Origin: Uranotaenia lowii
Taxonomy: Eukaryota > Arthropoda > Insecta > Diptera > Culicidae
Direction of reading: 5' to 3'
Assembly: GCF_029784155.1 (NCBI RefSeq)
Contig: NC_073693.1
Coordinates: 357,197,825 to 357,261,824 of the forward strand
DNA length: 64,000 nucleotides
A program made the translations under genes and the position numbers. This document shows, piece after piece, positions 56,500-64,000 of the stretch (positions within the stretch are counted from its first letter, which is position 1; each line of letters opens with the position of its first letter). The notes below the pieces were generated by a model that did not search any database, was not told the DNA's origin, and saw only the letters and a list, made by a program, of their open reading frames with translations.

Positions 56500-59143
56500 A
56501 TGTTTAAATATTATGAATTGGAACGCTAGATCTTTGCTGGCTAACCAAGATGAATTCTTTTTATTTTTGAAAACTCAAAACATACATATTGCTGCCATCA
56601 CTGAGACTTTTTTAAAGCCAGACAATAACTTGAAAAGCAATACTTTCTTTAAAATTTTACGAAATGATCGACTTGATCGACAAGGTGGGGGTGTAGCTAT
56701 TGTCATCAATAGTCGTCTCAAATTTAGACTTCTTCCTTCTTTCAATACAAAAGTCTTAGAAACAATTGGAATTGAATTAGAAACTTCTATGGGGAAAATT
56801 ATAATTGTTGCCGCATATTTGCCTTTCCAATGCAGCGGTGAACAGAAAAATTTTTTGAAGGGAGATTTACAAAAACTCACCAGAAATAAATCTAAATTTT
56901 TTATTATTGGTGACTTTAATGCAAAACACCGATCTTGGAATAATATTTCATCAAATTCAAATGGGAATATTTTATTTAACGACTGCTCTGCAGGTTATTA
57001 TACTGTTGAATATCCTAATGGGCATACTTGTTTTTCTTCAATTAGAAATCCCTCCACAATTGATTTGGTTCTAACGGATTTAGGCGAGCATTGTAGTCAA
57101 TTAGTTACTCATGCGGACCTCGATTCAGACCACCTTCCAGTAACATTTTCTTTATCCCAAAGTCCCATTGAAAACCCTTTAAAATCAGCTTTTAACTTTC
57201 AAAAGGCTAACTGGGAGCGATATATGAATTTTATTGAACGTAATTTGAATGTAAACGTTCCACTTAATTCAATAGAAGATATTGATTTGGCTGTAGAAAA
57301 TTTGACAATTTCAATAGTCAATGCTAAAGCCGCTTCAATACCTAAAGTTAAACATAAATTTAATCAACCTTTAATTGATGATGATCTTCAGTTTTTGATA
57401 CGACTGAAAAACATTCGTCGACGCCAATATCAACGTACTAGGGATCCTTATTTGAAATTTATTTATTGTGACCTTCAAAAAGAGATCAAACGTCGTTTAA
57501 ATTTCATTCGTAATGAAAACTTTGCCAAAGCAGTAGAGGACATAAAACCCTACTCAAAGCCTTTTTGGAAATTAACAAAAATTCTGAAAAAGCCCCAGAA
57601 GCCAATTCCTACTTTGAAAGACGGGGATAAACTTCTTTTAACGAATGCAGAAAAAGCTCAAAAATTAGCCCAACAATTTGAGTCTGCTCATGATTTTAAT
57701 TTAAACGTTGTAAGTCCAATTGATGCTCAAATTTCCCTCGAATTTGATGATATTCTTTCTAAACAAAATGTATTTGAAAGTTCTCATGAGACAAATATTG
57801 ATGAACTTAAATTGATTTGCAAAAAATTTAAAAATATGAAAGCCCCAGGGGAAGATGGGATTTTCTATATTCTTATTAAAAAGTTGCCTGTAAGCACTTT
57901 AAATTTTTTAGTTAAAATCTTCAATAAATGTTTTCACTTGGCTTATTTTCCAAATAAATGGAAAAATGCCAAAGTAACTCCAATTTTAAAACCTGGAAAA
58001 AATGCTTCAGAGCCTTCGAGTTATCGACCAATTAGTTTGCTCCCTTCTTTAAGTAAACTATTTGAGAGAGTTATTTTGAATAGAATGATGATTCACATTA
58101 ATCAGAAATCTATTTTCCCTGATGAACAATTTGGTTTTCGTCATGGACATTCTACTACACATCAACTTTTGAGTGTAACTAATATGATTAACGCTAGCAA
58201 ATCTGAAGGATATTCAACTGGTGTTGCTCTTCTTGATATTGAAAAAGCTTTTGATAGTGTTTGGCACAAAGGTTTAGTAGCTAAATTAGCTCGATTTGAT
58301 TTTCCTGTATATCTCACCAAAATTATTCAAAATTATTTGACTAGCCGAACCTTACAAGTAAGCTATCAAAATTCATGCTCTGAAAGGACACTCATTAGAG
58401 CTGGGGTCCCTCAGGGTAGTATACTTGGGCCAATCTTATACAATATTTTTACTTCTGATCTTCCTGATGTACCAGAAGGAAAAGGTAGAAGATTATTTGC
58501 TGATGATACTTTGCTTTCAGCCAAAGGTCGAAATTTACGGGTGGTACGCAGTAGATTGCAACAAAATTTAAATTCCTTTTTGAATTACTTGAAAATGTGG
58601 AAAATTTCTCCTAACGCTTCCAAAACTCAACTTATTTTATTTCCCCATAAGCCAAGAGCTCAATTTTTAAAACCTAATGAAAATCATTCCATAACTTTTA
58701 ATGGAGTTTCATTAGAATGGTCTGATCACGTGAAGTACCTGGGACTTACACTTGATCGGAATCTTACTTTTAAAAATCACATTGAAGATATTCAATCTAA
58801 GTGTAATAAATATACTAAATCTCTTTATTCTCTCATCAACAGGAAATCCAGGTTGTGTCTGCGAAATAAGATGTTAATCTACAAACAGGTATTCCGACCA
58901 GCGATAATGTATGCAGTTCCGATTTGGTCTAGCTGCTGCGCGACGAGGAAGAAGGCCATCCAGAGGATTCAGAACAAGGTTCTGAAAATGATTTTGCGGC
59001 TTCCACCTTGGCACAGCACCGAAGATCTTCATCGGATTGCGGGCATTGAATCGATCGAAGAGATGGCCAACAAAATCATCTCCAACTTCAGAGGCAAATC
59101 GATGCAGTCTTCCATCGCAGAGATTCGTTCTCTCTATAATTAG
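56486..59143 (+). CDS. Juan-like LINE ORF2: endonuclease and reverse transcriptase
   Basis: A complete 885-residue Jockey-clade ORF2. Endonuclease (about 1-225): NIMNWNARSL, ITETFL, GDFNAKHRSW and DSDHLPV with the catalytic Asp/His. Reverse transcriptase (about 440-730): KAPGEDGI, YRPISLLPSLSKLFE, ALLDIEKAFDSVWH, AGVPQGSILGP and the catalytic LFADDT. The C-terminal part ends near IRSLYN. No stops or shifts, so this copy was recently mobile, although its ORF1 has a nonsense codon. Such enzymes copy the element's RNA at a nicked genomic target. Confidence 0.95.
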   Translation: MDPNRCLNIMNWNARSLLANQDEFFLFLKTQNIHIAAITETFLKPDNNLKSNTFFKILRNDRLDRQGGGVAIVINSRLKFRLLPSFNTKVLETIGIELETSMGKIIIVAAYLPFQCSGEQKNFLKGDLQKLTRNKSKFFIIGDFNAKHRSWNNISSNSNGNILFNDCSAGYYTVEYPNGHTCFSSIRNPSTIDLVLTDLGEHCSQLVTHADLDSDHLPVTFSLSQSPIENPLKSAFNFQKANWERYMNFIERNLNVNVPLNSIEDIDLAVENLTISIVNAKAASIPKVKHKFNQPLIDDDLQFLIRLKNIRRRQYQRTRDPYLKFIYCDLQKEIKRRLNFIRNENFAKAVEDIKPYSKPFWKLTKILKKPQKPIPTLKDGDKLLLTNAEKAQKLAQQFESAHDFNLNVVSPIDAQISLEFDDILSKQNVFESSHETNIDELKLICKKFKNMKAPGEDGIFYILIKKLPVSTLNFLVKIFNKCFHLAYFPNKWKNAKVTPILKPGKNASEPSSYRPISLLPSLSKLFERVILNRMMIHINQKSIFPDEQFGFRHGHSTTHQLLSVTNMINASKSEGYSTGVALLDIEKAFDSVWHKGLVAKLARFDFPVYLTKIIQNYLTSRTLQVSYQNSCSERTLIRAGVPQGSILGPILYNIFTSDLPDVPEGKGRRLFADDTLLSAKGRNLRVVRSRLQQNLNSFLNYLKMWKISPNASKTQLILFPHKPRAQFLKPNENHSITFNGVSLEWSDHVKYLGLTLDRNLTFKNHIEDIQSKCNKYTKSLYSLINRKSRLCLRNKMLIYKQVFRPAIMYAVPIWSSCCATRKKAIQRIQNKVLKMILRLPPWHSTEDLHRIAGIESIEEMANKIISNFRGKSMQSSIAEIRSLYN

Positions 59144-59398
59144 TTTTAATATAGGATAGTCTTAGTTTTTAGTAGTAAGTTTGAAATATTTTTTGACATT
59201 ACAGGATGTTCTCCTACATAAAAATACTTGATTGCACTCAGCAAAATTAATGCAAATAAATAAATTATAGTGATTAATAAACTATAGGGCTCTGGACAGT
59301 TCATCATTATACTGAACACCTAATTTAATGTAATAATGTAATATAAATGTAATGATGAATTGGTACAAATAAAGACATATTTAAAAAAAAAAAAAAAA

Positions 59399-61198
59399 GC
59401 TCTTCTAGGCAAAGAAACAGCACAAAAACTCGGAGTACTCCAGATTGGACTACCTAGTACAAGAAAATTCGGGATTAACAGTGTCTGTACAACGAAACCG
59501 TTTCCAAAAATCAAAAACTTTAAGTTGGCTCTTCCTATAGACAGAAGTATTACCCTAGTTATTCAACCTCTGCGACGTTGCCCTATCCCCTTGTTGGAGA
59601 AAGTTAAATTTAAAATAGATGAGCTACTTGAAATGGAAATCATTGAACGAGTAACAAAACCTTCAACATGGGTTTCACCGTTAGTTCCCATTTTAAAAGA
59701 TAACGGAGAGCTCAGATTATGCGTAGATATGCGGCGAGCTAATAAAGCAATCCAAAGATTGAATCATCCATTGCCAGTTTTTGAGGACTTAGTGGCAAAT
59801 TTTAATGGAGCTAAATTCTTCAGTATTCTTGATATTAAACAAGCATTTCATCAAGTTGAACTGGCAGAAGAGAGTAGAGAAATAACAACGTTCATAACGA
59901 ATTGGGGTCTTTTCCGTTATACCAGGTTATTATTTGGAGTCAACTATGCACCTGAGTTTTTTCAAAACTTGATGGAGAGTATTTTATCAGGTTGCAATAA
60001 TACTGTGGTTTTCATCGATGATATATTTATCTGGGGTCGAACTGAAAAAGAACACGATCAAGCTGTACAGAAGACACTGACTGTGCTAAAATCTTTTGAC
60101 ATCCTGTTGAATATAAGTAAATGCAAATTCAAACAACGAAAAATCGAATTCCTTGGACATAACTTTGACGAAAATGGTATTCTCCCGGCAGAAAATAAAA
60201 TTAAATCACTTCTTCACTGCCGACAGCCAAAAACCAAAGAAGAGTTGCGTAGTTTTCTCGGACTGGTAACTTATGTATCAAGATTCATACCAAACTTAGC
60301 GAACGAAAGTCATGTCTTACGAGAGTTGTTGAAAGAATCTTCGTCGTTTTGCTGGGATGCAGCACACAACCAGGCGTTTGAAATTTTAAAACAACGAATT
60401 GGATCAATTGAACATCTGGGGTACTACGACCCCAACCACTACACCTTGCTGGTTACTGACGCTTCAGGAGTTGGCCTTGGAGCAGTTCTAATCCAAATAA
60501 AAAATCAACAACCTCGAGTTATAAGCTACGCGTCGCGTAGTTTATCGTTAACCGAGCAACGTTACCCTCCAATTGAACTAGAAGCTCTTGGAATAATTTG
60601 GGCAGTAGAAAGGTTCAAAAATTACCTTTTGGGTATTTCATTCGTTCTTGAAACTGACCATCGACCCCTAGAATTCCTTTTCTCGGAAAAGTCACGCCCA
60701 ACTGCGCGAATCGAAAGATGGATACTTCGACTACAAGCTTTTAGATTCAAAGTGGTTTACAGAAAAGGTAAAAAAAATATTGCAGATTTTCTTTCGCGTA
60801 TGGCTTGTCACATTAAAGACGAATCCTGGAACGAAGAATCAGAAGTCTTCATTCGTAGGAATATGGTTCAAACGTTATCACTACTGAGTAACAACGAGTC
60901 TTCTACAGAAGAAAATTTCGATAATGGAACGGAAATTGTCATAAGAGCTATTCTAGAGTCAGTGGCTATGGACATCACTGAAGTAATACAAGCTACTGAA
61001 AACGACGGGGAGTTACAATCGGTTCAAAGTGCCGTAATTCAATCTGATTGGAAAAATGAGAAGGTTAAAGCATATGCTCCATTTCAAGATGAACTCTCTT
61101 ACGCAAACAATCTGCTCATGCGAGGATCAAAACTTGTGATTCCTACAGCATTGCGTAACCGTATGCTTAGCCTTGCACACGAAGGCCATCAAGTATGA
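59399..61198 (+). pseudogene. Ty3/gypsy pol, part 1: protease/RT linker, reverse transcriptase, RNase H
   Basis: Begins mid-frame with LLGKETAQKLGVLQIG directly after the LINE A-run. Reverse transcriptase: RLCVDMRRANKAI, FSILDIKQAFHQVEL, RYTRLLFGVNYAPEFFQNLM and catalytic VVFIDDIFIWG. RNase H: LLVTDASGVGLGAVLI, YPPIELEALGIIW and ETDHRPLEFL. The start of the integrase zinc-binding region (LAHEGHQ) is cut by a frameshift at 61195-61198. The 5' portion (gag, protease, 5' LTR) is missing or in the gap. A gene reading that starts at the ATG at 59360 is an artefact fusing LINE tail and gypsy. Confidence 0.93.
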
Positions 61199-61821
61199 AA
61201 AGGCGACTAAGAGATCGATGCTGGTGGCCTAATATTGACAAGGATGTTGTTACTTGGTGCGAGAAATGTGAAGGATGTCGGCTTATTCAAATTCCTGGTC
61301 CTCCAGAACCAATGCATCGTCGACCTTTACCTAGCAAACCATGGGTAGATATTGCACTCGATTATCTGGGGCCAATGCCAACGGGCGAGTATATCCTAGT
61401 TGTTGTCGACTATTATAGCCGCTATGTAGAAATCGAGATAATGACAGTCATAACTGCCCGAGAAACTATCAAACGGCTCGGAAAAATGTTCAAATACTGG
61501 GGACTTCCTCAAACGATAACCTTAGATAATTCGAAGCAGTTAATTTCTTCAGAGTTTCACGAATTTTGCAATAACATGAAAATCCACTTGAATCATACAA
61601 CACCATATTGGCCACAAGCCAATGGAGAAGTAAAACGCCAAAATCGTTCACTCCTGAAAAGGATGAAAATCGCAAATGCTCTATACGGTGATTGGAAATC
61701 AGAATTACAGCAGTATTTGCAAATGTACAACAACACGCCCCACACAGTTACCGGAAAAGTACCAAGCGAGTTGCTTCAAAACAGAAGATTACGATACAAA
61801 TTACCTGATCGGAGATATTGA
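61195..61821 (+). pseudogene. Ty3/gypsy pol, part 2: integrase with altered active site
   Basis: Continues in a shifted frame: DRCWWPNIDKDVVTWCEKCE (zinc-finger part), ALDYLGPMPTGEYILVVVDY with the first catalytic Asp, TLDNSKQLISSEFHEFC with the second, and TTPYWPQANGEVKRQNRSLL. Counting 35 residues from the second Asp, the catalytic Glu position holds Lys (GEVK where relatives have GEVE). DNG is also DNS. A second frameshift near 61790 leads into the frame that runs to 62083. The integrase is almost certainly inactive. Confidence 0.92.
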
Positions 61822-62271
61822 AACATCACCCCCAAGCACAGACTTTGCTGATCGAGATCGATTTCAAAAATTTAAAGGGAAAGAATCGGAAGACTTGAGA
61901 CGAAGATCTAAGACAAATTCATTAGAAAAAGGAGATATTATACTGATGAAGGATCTTCACCCCCAGAATAAACTCTCCACGAACTTCTTGAAAGAGAAGT
62001 TCGAAGTTGAAGAGCATAAAGGATCGAATGTTAAAGTTAAATCATTGGAAACAGGTAATACAATCATTGAAGAGGATAGGTAAATAATATATAAACCAAT
62101 TGTATGTTTTATTTAGGTAAAACGTATGACAGAAACGTGTCACACTTGAAAAAGATAGAAGGCCCCTCGTACGATCAGGAAACTGATAGTCATTGCAGTC
62201 CTTTGCCAGATGGAACGGGAGTTCCAGAACTCCGGCGATCTCTTCGAGTCCAACAAAGATATCTTAAATAA
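61795..62271 (+). pseudogene. Ty3/gypsy pol, part 3: C-terminal tail
   Basis: A third frame encodes the tail (DRFQKFKGKESEDLRRRSK, KGDIILMKDLHPQNKLST) with a stop near 62082, and then, in another frame, RNVSHLKKIEG and RRSLRVQQRYLK before the final stop. These are the usual gypsy pol endings. Confidence 0.85.
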
Positions 62272-62416
62272 ATTAACGTACAACAGAAATTTATTTTGTG
62301 ACTAGTTGACAATCATTATCATAATTTAAAAAAAAATAAGTTTGAAGAATAATTAAATATATCTTTTATTTAACAGTCAATAATAACTTATTATTCTTTC
62401 TTTAGAGAAAGGGGGA

Positions 62417-62750
62417 TGTGGTAGAGTAACACTGCGTAAGTACATACTGATATTCTACTCCCACGCTCACACGTACGCCATCGCTGATCATCCCACACAC
62501 AGTCTGGTAAGTGCAACATCTGTACCACCTCCGCATTCTAAGTCTGGCTTCCGAGCGTATAGCACCGGTTACCACAGAGATAAAGACCACGAGTCAGACT
62601 CGTGATGGTAAAAAATAAAACAAAAATAATTTTATTCACTCTTTATTCCCAACTTAATCTGAGTCGTGTTGAAGAGACTGTTCGACTAGCAAAAAGCCCG
62701 AATCTGACTCGTGTTGAAGAAAAATGCCTTTTATAGACAATGGCCACGGT
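62417..62750 (+). repeat. 3' LTR of the gypsy element (end uncertain)
   Basis: A purine-rich tract (agaaaggggga, 62405-62416) acts as polypurine tract, and the LTR begins TGTGGTAGAGTAACACTGCG. An AATAAA signal occurs near 62615. The right border (expected CA) could not be fixed; about 62740 is a guess. No 5' LTR is present to compare. Confidence 0.65.
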
Positions 62751-62865
62751 GGTTCTAGAAAATCTATGTTTTAAATGTATATTGACGTCGAATACTTATG
62801 ACATCATATGTTAACGATACACTATATTGTTACTTATATTTCAATTTAATCGCAACTTTTTCAAT

Positions 62866-64000
62866 TCACTGTTTCGTCAGTAGGGTAGTGATCAATCCTC
62901 CAAAAACAACAAGAATTGCACTGGTGGATAGATCGATCATACTTCGTTGAGAGCCGTTGCACAGTTCAGTATAGCAACTCCAGCATTCCTCCAGTTTAAA
63001 ATCTGCAGCTAGTGGTTTGTTGTTGCAAAAACCCATCCATTGTTCCTTTATGCATCCTTTGACGTCGTGGACGCTTCCGGTGGCTGTAAAAAAATATATG
63101 AGGAAATCAATTTTTCTAGCTTCAAGTTTGACAAAAGGAGGACACTAAACTATGAAAAGAGCAAGATTTGTTAAATCTAGCGTGCAGCAGCATCCTGAAA
63201 TTGATCATTGGCAGGCCGAAGGGCGTTTTCCATGAAAAACTGGCATGAACATTAGACTGAGTCGATTTTGGGTCTTTTTTAAATATCTCAAACCCTGGGG
63301 TCTTAAAAGCTTCGTTTTGGTCCAAAACTCATCCATGATTTTTTGCAGAATTTTTGAGTAACGTTTACATGAGTAAATTTGATTTGTATGAGAAAATTGA
63401 ATATTTTGTACTGAAAAATCAACATCATTATTGTTTTTGTTCATTCTTTTGTGCCAATTTATAAAGGAAATTTTCTTTTTGAGAAATTTTTTTTTGAGAA
63501 ATTTATAAATGACCCCAAATCGACTCAGTCTAATGTACATGTTTTATCAAGAAATTTCTTCATTTCTGGCCTATTTTTTCGAATGGTTTTTCTTAAAGGT
63601 TTACTCATTACATAGAATATACTAGAAAACGTTTCCTGATCACAAAGAAAATAAAAACGTTTCGACGATATTTGCGGGACGCTAGGTTAAAAAAAACGCC
63701 CTAAAAATCTCAAAAAATAATTTGGGCTCGTTGCGCGACTCCTTCCTATTGCCTATTATCAATTTCAGTTTGCAACGTATAAGATTTTCGACATTCGACT
63801 GATTTGGGCCAGACCAGACCAGACGATACTCACAATGTTTAAGTACTCGGGCATGGATACACCAGTAGACCGGCTCGGTAATGTTGTTATGAATATTTGG
63901 GAAAATTGTTTTGGCCATGACTTCTGTTTTACTGACATTCTCCTCGTTACAAGTTACGGCAGGACGGTTTTCATTACACGTTTCAATACTATCACATTGG
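62866..64000 (-). CDS. Ly6/three-finger GPI-anchored protein (last two exons)
   Basis: Minus-strand exons 63834 to the window edge and 62866-63083 join with a phase-1 intron (63084-63833, GT/AG). The first encodes CDSIETCNENRPAVTCNEEN, then YWCIHARVLKH. The second gives SVHDVKGCIKEQWMGFC, ECWSCYTELCNGS and a hydrophobic tail LSTSAILVVFGGLITTLL. The spacing of cysteines and the CxxCYTELCN end are those of Ly6/uPAR three-finger domains, and the tail suggests GPI anchoring at the cell surface. In insects the family includes septate-junction and channel-modulating proteins. The signal peptide exon is beyond the window. The intron carries a TAGACTGAGTC-family MITE. Confidence 0.85.
63253..63532. 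mobile_element. 280-bp MITE of the TAGACTGAGTC family
   Basis: Inverted ends TAGACTGAGTCGATTT and AAATCGACTCAGTCTA, each with a gggtc-like inner block. Internal text matches the outer third of the 33836-34842 element (catgattttttgcagaattt, gtactgaaaaatcaacatca). It sits in the intron of the Ly6 gene. Confidence 0.9.

Larger units (their letters stand above)
55599..59398 (+). mobile_element. Juan-like (Jockey clade) LINE
   Basis: ORF1 and ORF2 are followed by a 240-bp 3' UTR, AATAAA at 59368-59373 and an A-run (59383-59398). The 5' end lies in the gap. The sequence directly after the A-run is gypsy pol text in the same orientation, so the element inserted into that gene. Confidence 0.9.

Noticed and set aside
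59360..59398. ATG at 59360 as start of a complete gypsy pol gene
   Set aside because: This part is the LINE 3' tail and A-run; the fusion to gypsy is produced by nested insertion.
1..64000. CRISPR arrays, bacterial operons or phage genes
   Set aside because: The tandem repeats here have no unique spacers of constant length, and the genes are spliced and eukaryotic.
1..64000. Endogenous viral (flavivirus- or rhabdovirus-like) insertions, common in mosquitoes
   Set aside because: No frame showed viral polymerase, nucleoprotein or glycoprotein motifs; all reverse transcriptases belong to retrotransposons.

Overview
The window reads as nuclear DNA of a mosquito, probably culicine. It is AT-rich and packed with transposon remains. 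Genes have short introns (about 50-85 nt) within coding clusters, there are eukaryotic tRNAs, and the transposons resemble mosquito Juan-like LINEs, DD37E mariners, tRNA-derived SINEs and many MITEs. Two runs of exactly 500 N (30892-31391, 55099-55598) are assembly gaps, and both abut tandem repeats.

Layout. 1-4340: the 3' eight exons of an SLC5 sodium/monocarboxylate-type transporter (+), after an intron filled with repeats. 4850-5728: 3' exons of an arginine/serine-rich nuclear protein (-). 6723-29023: four ecdysteroid-kinase-like (EcKL) genes, all on +, each with one phase-0 intron at the same place between the HGD motif and the second catalytic aspartate. They are separated by retrotransposon scraps, a 13-bp minisatellite, a long 9-bp satellite, tRNA-Val(AAC) and tRNA-His(GTG). 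The third EcKL gene carries an N-terminal extension of seven tandem repeats of about 18 residues, which is the most unusual protein feature here. 29024-47200: no intact gene, but nested inverted-repeat elements, a broken SLC5 5' copy split by a MITE with perfect 22-bp ends, a DD37E transposase pseudogene, a SINE with a 13-bp target duplication, and a chimeric pseudogene joining an ATG4-like protease fragment to an axonemal dynein heavy-chain fragment. 48103-49530: an intact secreted leucine-rich-repeat protein (-). 49707-54229: a 4.5-kb stretch with matching inverted ends. 55599-59398: a Juan-like (Jockey clade) LINE with an intact ORF2, inserted into the pol gene of a Ty3/gypsy element (59399-62416), whose 3' LTR follows. 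62866-64000: the last two exons of a Ly6/three-finger GPI-anchored protein (-).

How it works together. The functional genes are the SLC5 transporter, the RS protein, the EcKL cluster, two tRNAs, the LRR protein and the Ly6 protein. EcKL enzymes are known or proposed to phosphorylate small molecules such as ecdysteroids or xenobiotics. Tandem duplication of such genes, with GATA-factor motifs upstream of all four, fits an expanded detoxification/steroid-conjugation cluster (inference). The rest is a layered record of transposition, in which the nesting order can be read from target-site duplications and interrupted reading frames.
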